Position numbers and translations under genes: made by a program. The notes below the pieces were generated by a model, which saw nothing but the letters and a program-made list of their open reading frames with translations, was not told where the DNA came from and did no database searches. A stretch of DNA of 64,000 bases from Paenibacillus pasadenensis DSM 19293 (GTDB lineage: Bacteria; Bacillota; Bacilli; Paenibacillales; Paenibacillaceae), in assembly GCF_000422485.1 (NCBI RefSeq), contig NZ_AULW01000045.1, forward strand, positions 51,564-115,563, read 5' to 3'. Of the stretch, positions 51,889-60,884 are shown piece after piece (within the stretch, counting starts at the first letter, position 1; each line of letters opens with the position of its first letter).

Positions 51889-53358
51889 ATGAAAAAGAGA
51901 TCCACACGCAAGGCGGGCGCGCTCGCGCTCGTGCTGACGGCCGCGCTGGCGGTCACCGCCTGCGGCAGCAACAACGCTTCCGGCGGCGAAGGCGACGCCG
52001 AGAAGCCGGTCAACCTGATCTGGTACACGATCGGCGCTCCGCAAAAGGACACCGACAAGGTGATGGCCGAGGTGAACAAGTACACCGCCGAAAAGATCGG
52101 CGCGACCGTCACGATGAAGCAGATCGACTTCGGCGACTACAACCAGAAGATGGGCGTCATGGCCGCCTCCGGCGAGCCGATGGACATTCTCTTCACCGCT
52201 TCCTGGGCGTTCGATTATGTGCAGAACGCGCGCAAGGGCGCGTTCATGGAGATTGACGACCTGCTGCAGACGCACGGCAAGGGCATCGTCGAGACGCTCG
52301 ACCCGGCCTTCCTCGAAGGCTCCAAGGTCGACGGCCACAACTATGGCGTGCCGGCCAACAAAGAGCTGCCGGCGCAATCCGTCTGGCGCTTCAACAAGCA
52401 GCAGCTCGACCAGCTCGGCATGGACTACAAGCAGGCGACGACGCTGGAGAGCCTGGAGCCGTTCCTCAAGGCGGGCAAGGAAAAGCTGCCGGGCGTGCTC
52501 GGCCTGAAGATCGACACCAACTTCACGCCGACCGTGCCGTACGACTACCTCATCCAGAACCTGCCGATCGCCGTCGCGCTGAACGGCGACAGCAGCAAGA
52601 TCGTCAACGTCCTCGAGACGCCGGAGATGAAGCAGGCCCTCGAGACGATGCACAAGTACTACAAAGCCGGCTACATCTCGCCGGAAGCGGCGACGATCAC
52701 CTCGACCTCCGATCTGGACAAGACCGGCAAGTGGCTCATCGACCGCGCCGACACCCAGCCGCTCGCCGACAATACGTGGAGCGCGAGCCTCGGCTACCCG
52801 ATCGTCTCCACGCCGGCCAGCGAGTCGATCGTCTACAACTGGTCGGTCATGGGCTCGCTGCAGGCGATCTCGGCCAACTCCGAGTATCCGGAGAAGGCGA
52901 TGGAGTTCCTGAACCTGCTCAACACCGACGCCAAGCTGCGCAACCTGATCGACTCCGGCATCGAAGGCACGCACTACAAGCTGACCGGCGACAACCGCAT
53001 GGAGAACCTGCCGGAGTCCAAAAACTACGACATGCCGACGTTCTCGCTCGGCAACGTCATGCTCACCTACCTCAACCCGGGCGACCCGGACGACAAGTGG
53101 GAGCAGTTCAAGCAGTTCAACGAGCAGGGCCGTCCTTCCCCGGCGCTCGGCTTCAACTTCGACACCTCCAAGGTATCGACCGAGCTGGCGAGCCTGCAGA
53201 ACGTCAAGGCCGAAGTATGGGCGCCGCTCATGACCGGCACCGTCGATCCGGCCGCCTATCTGCCGCGCGCCATCGAAAAGATGAAGGCCGCCGGCCTCGA
53301 CAAGATCATCGCCGAGGCGCAAGCCCAGTACGACGCCTGGAAGGCCACGCAAAAGTAA
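51889..53358 (+). CDS. extracellular sugar-binding lipoprotein (ABC transporter)
   Basis: This 489-residue lipoprotein has a lipobox ending at Cys25 (LAVTAC) and the bilobal family 1 (LplA-like) solute-binding fold, with VNLIWYTIGAPQKDTDKV at the start of the mature region. It delivers an oligosaccharide to the two permeases downstream. Neighbouring GH125 and GH38 mannosidases suggest alpha-mannosides (inference). GGGAGGAG precedes ATG at 51889. No transporter ATPase is encoded nearby, so a shared MsmX-type ATPase is likely used. Confidence 0.92.
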   Translation: MKKRSTRKAGALALVLTAALAVTACGSNNASGGEGDAEKPVNLIWYTIGAPQKDTDKVMAEVNKYTAEKIGATVTMKQIDFGDYNQKMGVMAASGEPMDILFTASWAFDYVQNARKGAFMEIDDLLQTHGKGIVETLDPAFLEGSKVDGHNYGVPANKELPAQSVWRFNKQQLDQLGMDYKQATTLESLEPFLKAGKEKLPGVLGLKIDTNFTPTVPYDYLIQNLPIAVALNGDSSKIVNVLETPEMKQALETMHKYYKAGYISPEAATITSTSDLDKTGKWLIDRADTQPLADNTWSASLGYPIVSTPASESIVYNWSVMGSLQAISANSEYPEKAMEFLNLLNTDAKLRNLIDSGIEGTHYKLTGDNRMENLPESKNYDMPTFSLGNVMLTYLNPGDPDDKWEQFKQFNEQGRPSPALGFNFDTSKVSTELASLQNVKAEVWAPLMTGTVDPAAYLPRAIEKMKAAGLDKIIAEAQAQYDAWKATQK

Positions 53359-53453
53359 GCGAATGTTTCGGTCAGGCGGGCGAAGGCGACTTCGCCCCCT
53401 TTTTGTGCTGACGGCCGTACATCATCCAATCTCATCCAAGGGGGCATGCCATC

Positions 53454-54392
53454 ATGAACGGACTGGCGGGCTTCTTCCGCAGCCTGAACCGCAACAAGGC
53501 GATCCTGCTCATGGTCCTGCCGGGCGCGCTGTGGTTCCTCATCTTCTCCTACATCCCGATGGCGGGCGCCGTCATCGCCTTCAAGGAATACCGCGTCAGC
53601 CGCCACGGCTTCATCGACAGCGTCATCAGCAGCGCGTGGGTCGGGCTCGACAACTTCAAGTTCCTGTTCAGCACGAACGACGCCTGGATCATCACGCGCA
53701 ACACGCTGCTGTACAACGTCGTCTTCATCGTCATCGGCCTCGTCGCGGCGGTCGCCATGGCGATCGTGCTGTCGGAGATCGCGAGCAAGCGCATGTCCAA
53801 GCTGTACCAGACGGGCATGTTCATGCCGTACTTCCTGTCCTGGGTCATCGTCGGCTACTTCGCATTCAGCTTCCTCAGCCTCGACAAGGGGCTGCTCAAC
53901 CAGGCGCTGCGCGGCATCGGCCTCGATCCGGTCAACTGGTACTCCGATCCGACGTATTGGCCGTTCATCCTCGTGTTCATCAGCCTGTGGAAGGCGATCG
54001 GCTACAACAGCGTCGTCTACCTCGCCTCGATCCTCGGCATCGACCGCTCGCTGTACGAGGCGGCGATGATCGACGGCGCGAACAAGTGGCAGCAGATCAA
54101 GAACATTACGATCCCGATGCTGACGCCGCTCATGACGATCCTGACGCTGCTCGCGATCGGCAAGATCTTCTACGCCGACTTCGGCCTGTTCTACCAGGTG
54201 CCTCGCGACTCCGGCGCGCTCTACTCGGTGACGAACGTCATCGACACCTATGTGTACCGCGGCCTCAAGACGACCGGCGAGTTCGGCATGGTGACGGCGG
54301 CGGGGCTGTACCAGTCGCTGGTCGGCTTCATCCTGGTCATTACGTCCAACTGGATCGTCGGCCGGGTGAACAAGGACAACACGCTGTTCTAA
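53454..54392 (+). CDS. sugar ABC transporter permease, LplB-like
   Basis: This 312-residue protein has six membrane spans. The EAA loop that docks the ATPase is YEAAMIDGANKWQQIKNITI (near 200-219). The N-terminal LNRNKAILLMVLPGALWFLI is characteristic of the LplB/YteP family. AAGGGGGC precedes the ATG. It pairs with the permease at 55287, but 894 bp of repeat-rich sequence separates the two genes, which is unusual for such partners. Confidence 0.94.
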   Translation: MNGLAGFFRSLNRNKAILLMVLPGALWFLIFSYIPMAGAVIAFKEYRVSRHGFIDSVISSAWVGLDNFKFLFSTNDAWIITRNTLLYNVVFIVIGLVAAVAMAIVLSEIASKRMSKLYQTGMFMPYFLSWVIVGYFAFSFLSLDKGLLNQALRGIGLDPVNWYSDPTYWPFILVFISLWKAIGYNSVVYLASILGIDRSLYEAAMIDGANKWQQIKNITIPMLTPLMTILTLLAIGKIFYADFGLFYQVPRDSGALYSVTNVIDTYVYRGLKTTGEFGMVTAAGLYQSLVGFILVITSNWIVGRVNKDNTLF

Positions 54393-54405
54393 AGGCGAAC
54401 CTATC

Positions 54406-54570
54406 CGCTGACGCTCAGGGAGCCCGCTGACGCAATTCGGCCGGCTCCGCCGGAGATTCCGCTGACGCGCAGGGAGTCCGCTACGCCGGACCTTTTCGCT
54501 GACGCTCAGGGAGCCCGCTGCGCCGGAGCATTCCGCTGACGTGCAGGGAGTCCGCTGCGCCGGACGAATC
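54406..54570. repeat. 37-bp tandem array (4 units)
   Basis: Units begin CGCTGACGCTCAGGGAGCCC at 54406 (with a 17-bp expansion), 54460, 54497 and 54534. Each ends in a GCGCCGGA-type segment. Confidence 0.8.
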
Positions 54571-54586
54571 TCCCTCCGATTCCTCT

Positions 54587-54662
54587 GGAGCCCAGATTCC
54601 TCTGAATTCCCTCCCCGAAAGGGTGGGAATCCGGCCTCCAAGGGAACCGCTCCCGCTTCTCC
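54587..54662 (+). repeat. 76-bp dispersed structured element, copy A
   Basis: It starts GGAGCCCAGATTCC and ends GGAATCCGGCCTCC plus AAGGGAACCGCTCCCGCTTC. The first and second blocks pair at 12 of 14 positions. An inner hairpin CCCtCCCC-GAAA-GGGtGGG is an alternative or additional stem. It is homologous to copies at 54907 (inverted) and 63694. Confidence 0.8.
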
Positions 54663-54906
54663 AGGAGAATTCGCCGCCTCCGCTCCCCTGCTGCCGCAAT
54701 CCAGCCCGCTCCGCCGGGCGGGCCTTCGACAGCCGATTATTCCGGCTGTTCCGGCGCTTGAGGCGCGAGGCCGCTCGCGCGGCGTCAAGCGCGGCTAGCG
54801 CCTGCCGCCTCCCAGATTGCGGGAGGCGCACCACCGCCCCCAAAACCAGGGGGCGGGACGGACGGGAGACCGGCGGACGATGGAGCGGAGGGAGACGGGC
54901 CTTTCG

Positions 54907-54983
54907 GAGAAGCGGCAGCGGTCCCCTTGGAAGGCGGATGCCCACCCCTTCGGGGGTCGGGCGATCCAGGCATCCGCGTTCCA
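54907..54983 (-). repeat. 77-bp dispersed structured element, copy B (inverted)
   Basis: The reverse complement aligns with copies A and C along its whole length. Its outer stem is GGAAGGCGGATGCC with GGCATCCGCGTTCC (13 of 14). The sequence differs from copy A but pairing is kept. Confidence 0.75.
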
Positions 54984-55008
54984 GCGGGATCGGAGGAAGG
55001 CTTGTCTC

Positions 55009-55230
55009 ACGCAGCGGCATTCCGGGAGCCAGTCGAGCAGTCCGTTTCTCGCAGCGGCATTCCGGCAGCCGGTCGAGCATTCCGTTTCTCGCAGCGGCGT
55101 TCCCGGAGCCGGTCGAGCATTCCGTTTCTCGCAGCGGCGTTCCGGCAGCCGGTCGAGCAGTCCGCTTCTCCCAGCGGCTTTCCGAGAGCCGATCGAGCAG
55201 TCTCCCAGCGGCATTCCCGAAGGCCAGGAG
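55009..55230. repeat. 40-bp tandem array (about 6 units)
   Basis: Units 40 bp apart (GAG at 55035, 55075, 55115, 55155 and 55195, plus a partial first unit) share CTCGCAGCGGCATTCC, then GGCAGCCGGTCGAGCAGTCC. It ends about 60 bp before the permease start. Confidence 0.85.
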
Positions 55231-55286
55231 CATCCGCTACCGTCTCCCGTCCTTCCCGCCTTTTCCCCCAAGAAAGGAGCCCTACC

Positions 55287-56219
55287 ATGTCCAAACCGTC
55301 TGCCACGCTGCCGCCCAAGGCGGCCCGCGACTTCCATAAGCTGAGTCCGGCGTGGAACGCGGCGTTCCACGCCGTCGCCGGCCTGTTCGCGCTGCTGTGC
55401 GTGTTCCCGTTCGTCTTCATCATCATCATCTCGTTCACGAACGAGCAGGCGCTGGCCGCGGACGGCTACCGGCTGATTCCCGCCGAGTGGAGCCTCGAAG
55501 CGTACCGCTACGTGCTCCAGAACGGCGACGCCCTGCTCCGCTCCTACGGCGTCACGATCTTCGTGACCGTCGTCGGCACGGCGCTCGGCCTGCTCGTCGT
55601 CACGCTGTACGCCTACGGCATCTCGCGCAAGAGCTTTCAGTACCGCAAGTTCTTCAACTTCTTCGCCTTCTTCACGATGCTGTTCAACGGCGGCCTCGTG
55701 CCGACGTACATCGTCGTGACGCAGATGCTCGGCCTGAAGGACAACGTCTGGGCGCTCATCCTTCCGCTCATGGTGAACGCGTTCTACGTGCTCATCATGC
55801 GCACGTTCTTCATGACGATGGTGCCCGACGCCATCATCGAGTCCGGCAAGATCGACGGCGCCTCCGAGCTGCAGATCTTCTACAAGCTCGTCCTGCCGCT
55901 CGCGCTGCCGGGCCTGGCCACGATCGCGCTGTTCAGCACGCTCGGCTACTGGAACGACTGGTTCAACGCCCTGCTCTACATCGAAAATCCGAATCTCGTG
56001 CCGCTCCAGTCCATGCTGATGCGCATCGAGACGAACATGCAGTTCCTGCTGTCGCAGGCGTCGAGCAACGCCTCGCTCGCCCAAGGCCTGCAGAACATGC
56101 CGCAGGATACGGCCCGCATGGCGATGGTCGTGCTGGCCACCGGCCCGATCGTGCTCGCCTACCCGTTCTTCCAGCGCTACTTCGTGCAGGGGTTGACGAT
56201 CGGCGCGGTAAAAGAGTAG
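55287..56219 (+). CDS. sugar ABC transporter permease, LplC-like
   Basis: This 310-residue protein has six membrane spans and the EAA-loop equivalent IIESGKIDGASELQIFYKLVLP (near 190-211). The family start SPAWNAAFHAVAGLFALLCV and a FFTMLFNGGLVPTYIV segment mark the LplC/YtcP type. ATG at 55287 has AAAGGAGC upstream. It forms the channel with the 53454 permease and is followed by the mannosidase genes. Confidence 0.94.
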   Translation: MSKPSATLPPKAARDFHKLSPAWNAAFHAVAGLFALLCVFPFVFIIIISFTNEQALAADGYRLIPAEWSLEAYRYVLQNGDALLRSYGVTIFVTVVGTALGLLVVTLYAYGISRKSFQYRKFFNFFAFFTMLFNGGLVPTYIVVTQMLGLKDNVWALILPLMVNAFYVLIMRTFFMTMVPDAIIESGKIDGASELQIFYKLVLPLALPGLATIALFSTLGYWNDWFNALLYIENPNLVPLQSMLMRIETNMQFLLSQASSNASLAQGLQNMPQDTARMAMVVLATGPIVLAYPFFQRYFVQGLTIGAVKE

Positions 56220-56274
56220 GTTATCGCTAACTCAACCGGGGTTCGCCGCCTAACATGCCTAACGAACCGCTGAA

Positions 56275-56305
56275 GGAAGGGAAGGAGGCTGCCTCCCTCC
56301 CTTCC
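56275..56305. repeat. intercistronic hairpin
   Basis: GGAAGGGAAGGAGGC faces GCCTCCCTCCCTTCC (14 of 15). An outer pair GGGGTTCGCC (near 56238) and GGCGAACCCC (near 56351) could enclose it. There is no T-run, so transcript processing or stability is more likely than termination. Confidence 0.6.
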
Positions 56306-56388
56306 TCCGCAGCTCCCGACGCCTCGGGCGCGGGCGCAGGCAGCCGCGCGGGCGAACCCCCACTATAGCTCAAGGAGATGGACCGATC

Positions 56389-57717
56389 ATGGAGCAATTC
56401 CGACTTCCCGCCATTCCGATGCCGGAGCTGAAGCTGCCGGCGGCCGTGCGCCAGGCGCTGGACGACGCCGAGGCCAAGCTCGCGGGCCGGCCGAAGCTGC
56501 AGCGGCTTTTCCGCAACTGCTTCCCCAACACGCTGGAGACGACGACCAAGCTGATGCCCGACGGCACGACGTTCGTCATCACCGGCGACATCCCGGCCAT
56601 GTGGCTGCGCGATTCCGTCGAGCAGGTCATCCACTACGTGCCGCTCGCCAAGGACGACGCCGGCCTGCAGCGCATCCTCGAAGGGCTGATCCGCCGCCAC
56701 ATGGCGATGATCCTCATCGACCCTTACGCCAACGCGTTCAACGAATCGGCCAACGACTGGCACTGGAACACGACCGACGAGACCGATATGGGGCCGTGGG
56801 TGTGGGAGCGCAAGTTCGAGCTCGACTCGATCTGCTTCTCGTTCCGCCTCGCCTACGCCTACTGGCAGGAGACGAAGCATACCGCCATCTTCGACACGGA
56901 CTTCAAGCGCGCGATGCGCGCGGCGATCGACCTGTGGAAAAGGGAGCAGCGGCACTTCGAGCAGTCGCCGTACCGCTTCGTGCGCGACAACGGCATCCCG
57001 GAGGACTCCCTCCGGAACAAAGGGCTCGGCATGCCGGTCAACTACACCGGCATGATCTGGTCCGGCTTCCGCCCGAGCGACGACGCCTGCGACTTCCACT
57101 ACAACATTCCGGCCAATATGTTCGCCGTCGTGACGATGCGCCAGATGCAGGAGATCGCCGAGTGGGTGTTCCGCGACATGGCGCTCGTCAAGGAGCTCGC
57201 CGACCTCGCCGCCGAGGTGGAGCACGGCATCCGGCTGTATGGCATCTTCCGCCACCCGCAGTTCGGCCCGATCTACGCCTACGAGACGGACGGCTACGGC
57301 AACCATTGCCTGATGGACGACGCCGGCACGCCGGGCCTCATGTCGATCCCGTACTTCGGCTATGCGGCCGCAGACGATCCGATCTACCTGAACACGCGCC
57401 GCTTCGCGCTGAGCTCGGAGAATCCGTACTACTTCGAAGGCAAGCAGGCCAAAGGCATCGGCAGCCCGCACACGCCGGACGGCTACATCTGGCATATGGC
57501 GCTCTCGATGCAAGGCTTGACCGCGATCTCCGACGAAGAGAAGCTCGCGATGATCGACCTGCTCGAGGCGACCGACGCCGACACCGGCTACATGCACGAG
57601 GGCTTCCATTCCGACGACCCGTCCGTATTCACGCGCAAATGGTTCGCCTGGTCGAACAGCCTGTTCGCCCAGCTCGTCTGGCGGGCGATGCAGGACGGCC
57701 TGATCGGCCGCGGCTGA
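56389..57717 (+). CDS. GH125 exo-alpha-1,6-mannosidase
   Basis: This 442-residue enzyme is a glycoside hydrolase family 125 metal-independent, inverting alpha-1,6-mannosidase. Family blocks are FVITGDIPAMWLRDSVEQV near 63, NESANDWHWNTTDETDMGPWVWERKFE near 123, NYTGMIWSGFRPSDDACDFHYNIPANMFA near 215 and GYMHEGFHSDDPSVFTRKWFAWSN near the C-terminus. There is no signal peptide, so it acts on imported mannosides in the cytoplasm. AAGGAGATG precedes the ATG. It pairs functionally with the GH38 enzyme downstream. Confidence 0.93.
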   Translation: MEQFRLPAIPMPELKLPAAVRQALDDAEAKLAGRPKLQRLFRNCFPNTLETTTKLMPDGTTFVITGDIPAMWLRDSVEQVIHYVPLAKDDAGLQRILEGLIRRHMAMILIDPYANAFNESANDWHWNTTDETDMGPWVWERKFELDSICFSFRLAYAYWQETKHTAIFDTDFKRAMRAAIDLWKREQRHFEQSPYRFVRDNGIPEDSLRNKGLGMPVNYTGMIWSGFRPSDDACDFHYNIPANMFAVVTMRQMQEIAEWVFRDMALVKELADLAAEVEHGIRLYGIFRHPQFGPIYAYETDGYGNHCLMDDAGTPGLMSIPYFGYAAADDPIYLNTRRFALSSENPYYFEGKQAKGIGSPHTPDGYIWHMALSMQGLTAISDEEKLAMIDLLEATDADTGYMHEGFHSDDPSVFTRKWFAWSNSLFAQLVWRAMQDGLIGRG

Positions 57718-57741
57718 CCGTCGCCAACAGCGTCAAGCCGC

Positions 57742-57778
57742 AAGCGGCCGCGGCTATGGCCGGCGGCTGCGCTTTTTT
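57742..57778 (+). terminator. terminator-like hairpin after GH125 gene
   Basis: AAGCG plus GCCGC plus GGC pair with their complements across small bulges, followed by CTTTTTTCG. It lies upstream of the GH38 gene, so it may attenuate read-through. Confidence 0.65.
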
Positions 57779-57943
57779 CGCGCGCTGCCGCCCTCGGCCC
57801 GCCCTGGCGCCGATCCATCCGCACGGCCGCCTCGCGCCCGGACCTGTCGTCCGATCGCAGGGCGGCCGTCGCCATCTTCGATAGATCTTCCGCATGCCGG
57901 ACAGGTATGCTGGAACCATCCTGCACCGAAAGGACCGATCGCC

Positions 57944-60685
57944 ATGACCAAGCGCACCGCGCACATCCTCTCTCATACCCATTGGGACCGCGAATGGTAC
58001 CTCCCGTACGAGAAGCACCACGTCCGCCTCGTTCAGCTGATGGACTCGCTGCTGGACACGCTGGAGACCGATCCCGGCTACCGCAGCTTCTTCCTCGACG
58101 GCCAGACGATCATCCTCGACGACTACCTCGAGGTCCGGCCGGAGAACCGCTCCCGCCTCGAAAAGCTCATCCGCGAGGGCCGCATCGGCATCGGGCCGTG
58201 GTACATCCTGCAGGACGCCTTCCTGACGAGCGGGGAGGCCAACGTCCGCAACCTGCAGATCGGCCATGAGGAAGCGGGCCGCTGGGGTCCCGTATCCAAG
58301 ATCGGCTACTTCCCGGATACGTTCGGCCTGTTCGGCCAGACGCCGCAGCTGATGCGGCAGGCGGGCATCGACAACGCGCTGTTCGGCCGCGGCGTCAAGC
58401 CGACCGGCTTCAACAACGAGGTCGGCGAGTCGAGCGCCTATGAGAGCTCCTTCTCCGAGCTCGTCTGGGAAGGACCGAACGGCTCGCGCGTGCTCGGCAT
58501 CCTGTTCGCCAACTGGTACTCCAACGGCAACGAGGTGCCGACCGACGAGGAGCAGGCCCGCGCCTACTGGGAGCGCAAGCTGGCGGACGCCGGGCGCTAC
58601 GCCTCGACGCCGCATCTGCTGTTCATGAACGGCTGCGACCATCAGCCGATCCAGACCGACCTGGCCGAGGCAATCCGCGTCGCCGGCGCCGTGGAGCCGG
58701 ACGTGGAATTCGTCCATTCCAACTTCCCGGACTATCTCGACGCCGTACGCGCGGCAGCGGACGGGTCCGCGCTGTCGGTCGTGCGCGGCGAGCTGCGCAG
58801 CCAGCTCACCGACGGCTGGGGCACGCTCGTCAACACTGCCTCCTCGCGCGTCTACCTGAAGCAGCTGAACGCCGCCGGGCAGTCCGTGCTGGAGCGCTCG
58901 GCCGAGCCGCTCGCCGCCTACGCCCGCCTCGTCGGCAAGGACTACCCCCAGCATCTGCTTGCCTACGCCTGGAAGCTGCTGCTTCAAAACCATCCGCATG
59001 ACAGCATCTGCGGCTGCAGCGTCGACGAGGTGCACCGCGAGATGGTCACCCGCTTCGACAAGAGCCGCCATGTCGCCGAGACGATCGCGGCCGATTCGGC
59101 GGCGTTCGTCGCCGAGGCGGTGGACACGTCGGTCTTCGGCAGCTATGGCGCGGATGCGCTGCCGTTCGTCGTCTTCAACCCTTCGGGCTGGAAGCGCAGC
59201 GGCACCGTATCGGTCGAGCTGGACGCGGCGCGGATCTACTTCCGCGACGGCGTCGGCTTCGGCGAGATGAACCGCCGCATGAAGGAGCTCGACCTGAGCG
59301 GACGCGCGCTCGTCGACGCGGATGGCCGGACGCTGGCCTGCAAGGTCGAGGACCTCGGCCTCCAGTTCGGCTACGACCTGCCGGACGACGCGTTCCGCCA
59401 GCCGTACCAGTGCCGCCGCGTGCGCCTGACGTTCCAGGCGGACGCCGTGCCGGCGCTCGGCCACGCCGCCTACGCCTGGGTCCGCTCGGACGCGCGGCCG
59501 GAGAAGGCCCCCGACATCGCGGCCGATGCCCGCACGCTCGACAACGGCGTGCTCCGCGTCGAGGTGGCGGAGGACGGCTCGTTCGCGCTGACCGATCGGC
59601 GCACGGGACAGACGTTCCCCGGCCTCGGAATCTACGAGGACAGCGGCGACATCGGCAACGAGTACATGTTCATGGCGCCGAAGGGCGTGGAGCCGCTGAC
59701 GACGCGCGGCGTGCCGGCGTCGGTGTCGGTCGTGGAGAACGGCCCCGGCCGCGCCTCGCTCGAGATCGTGCACGAATGGGCCGTGCCGGCGTCGGCCGAC
59801 GAGACGCTCGACCGCGAGCAGCGCGAGATCGTGTACTATCCGCAGCGCCAGGCCGGACGCTCGGCCGAGCTCGTCCCGCTGCGCCTGCGCACGGTGCTGT
59901 CGCTGGAGCAGGGCAGCGGCCGGCTCGACATCGTCAGCTCGTTCGACAATCAGGCCCGCGACCATCGCGTCCGGCTGCTGTTCCCGACCGGCCTGCAGGC
60001 CGATACGCACACCGCCGACTCGATCTTCGAAGCGGCCGTGCGTTCGACCGAGCCCGCTCCGGAATGGGAGAATCCGAGCAACGCCCAGCACCAGCAGGCT
60101 TTCGCCGATGTGAGCGGCCAAGCCGCGAACGGCTCGGCCGCCGGCCTGACGGTCGCCAACGTCGGCCTATGCGAGTACGAGGTGCTGCGGGACGGCCGCA
60201 ATACGATCGCCGTCACGCTGCTGCGCTCGACCGGCGAGCTCGGCGACTGGGGCTACTTCCCGACGCCGGAGGCCCAGTGCATCGGGCCGCATGAAGCACG
60301 CCTGGCGCTCGTGCCGCATGGCGGCGACGGCGCGGCGAGCGGCGCGTTCGCCGAAGCGTACCAGCTGCAGACGCCTTGGACCGCGGTGCAGACCGGCGTC
60401 CATGTCGGCAAGCTCGCGGCCGTCGGCTCGCCGCTGGCGTGGGAGGGCGAGTCGATCGCCTTCTCCGCCTTCAAGGCCAGCCCCGTCACCGGCGACCTCG
60501 TCGTGCGCCTGTACAACCTGAAGCGCGAGCCCGCCTCGCTGCGGCTGCTGGCCCCGGCCGGCGCTTCGAGCGCCTACAAATCCGGCGTGCTCGAGCAGGA
60601 GACGGCGGATGCGCTCGAGCTGCGGGACGGCCGCCTCGAGCTCGCCGTCGGGCCGGCCGAGATCGTGACGATCGGCCTGCGCTGA
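57944..60685 (+). CDS. GH38 alpha-mannosidase
   Basis: This 913-residue retaining alpha-mannosidase of the MngB-like GH38 group has zinc ligands His13 and Asp15 (HTHWDREW), nucleophile Asp125 (GYFPDTFGLFGQ, also a zinc ligand) and a later zinc His in NHPHDSICGC near 350. A central helical domain and C-terminal beta-sandwich domains follow. There is no signal peptide, so it is cytoplasmic. It removes terminal alpha-mannose from imported oligosaccharides alongside GH125. GAAAGGA precedes the ATG. Confidence 0.95.
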   Translation: MTKRTAHILSHTHWDREWYLPYEKHHVRLVQLMDSLLDTLETDPGYRSFFLDGQTIILDDYLEVRPENRSRLEKLIREGRIGIGPWYILQDAFLTSGEANVRNLQIGHEEAGRWGPVSKIGYFPDTFGLFGQTPQLMRQAGIDNALFGRGVKPTGFNNEVGESSAYESSFSELVWEGPNGSRVLGILFANWYSNGNEVPTDEEQARAYWERKLADAGRYASTPHLLFMNGCDHQPIQTDLAEAIRVAGAVEPDVEFVHSNFPDYLDAVRAAADGSALSVVRGELRSQLTDGWGTLVNTASSRVYLKQLNAAGQSVLERSAEPLAAYARLVGKDYPQHLLAYAWKLLLQNHPHDSICGCSVDEVHREMVTRFDKSRHVAETIAADSAAFVAEAVDTSVFGSYGADALPFVVFNPSGWKRSGTVSVELDAARIYFRDGVGFGEMNRRMKELDLSGRALVDADGRTLACKVEDLGLQFGYDLPDDAFRQPYQCRRVRLTFQADAVPALGHAAYAWVRSDARPEKAPDIAADARTLDNGVLRVEVAEDGSFALTDRRTGQTFPGLGIYEDSGDIGNEYMFMAPKGVEPLTTRGVPASVSVVENGPGRASLEIVHEWAVPASADETLDREQREIVYYPQRQAGRSAELVPLRLRTVLSLEQGSGRLDIVSSFDNQARDHRVRLLFPTGLQADTHTADSIFEAAVRSTEPAPEWENPSNAQHQQAFADVSGQAANGSAAGLTVANVGLCEYEVLRDGRNTIAVTLLRSTGELGDWGYFPTPEAQCIGPHEARLALVPHGGDGAASGAFAEAYQLQTPWTAVQTGVHVGKLAAVGSPLAWEGESIAFSAFKASPVTGDLVVRLYNLKREPASLRLLAPAGASSAYKSGVLEQETADALELRDGRLELAVGPAEIVTIGLR

Positions 60686-60723
60686 GGCGGCGGCGCGGCT
60701 GGCTCGGCACGCACGCGCTTGCA

Positions 60724-60743
60724 CAAGGGAACTTGTTCCCTTG
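60724..60743. repeat. perfect 9-bp inverted repeat
   Basis: CAAGGGAAC, two bases, GTTCCCTTG. It lies between the GH38 stop and the bidirectional terminator and could be an operator-like or structural site. Confidence 0.5.
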
Positions 60744-60817
60744 CTTCGCTTTCGCAGCCGCTCTGCCAGTCCGAAGCGGCGCTCTCCAGCCCGCAGCTAA
60801 AATAACGCTCGCAGAAA

Positions 60818-60857
60818 AAAGACGGTGCTTATCCTTTAGGGGATAGGCACCGTCTTT
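60818..60857. terminator. bidirectional terminator
   Basis: AAAGACGGTGCtTATCC pairs with GGATAgGCACCGTCTTT, with A/T flanks on both sides. It separates convergent GH38 and MATE genes. Confidence 0.85.
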
Positions 60858-60884
60858 GCGGTTGCGAGGCTCAGGCCGGCGGCC

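Larger units (their letters stand above)
54393..55286. other. 894-bp repeat and hairpin island between partner permeases
   Basis: It holds a 37-bp array (54406-54570), copy A of a dispersed 76-77 bp element (54587-54662), further hairpins (CCGCCCCC/GGGGGCGG near 54834-54856 and GCCTCCC/GGGAGGC near 54810), inverted copy B (54907-54983) and a 40-bp array (55009-55230). No coding region with a credible start is seen. Confidence 0.75.

Noticed and set aside
57629..60121. 830-residue antisense frame opposite the GH38 gene
   Set aside because: Shadow of a conserved, motif-complete glycoside hydrolase on the plus strand.
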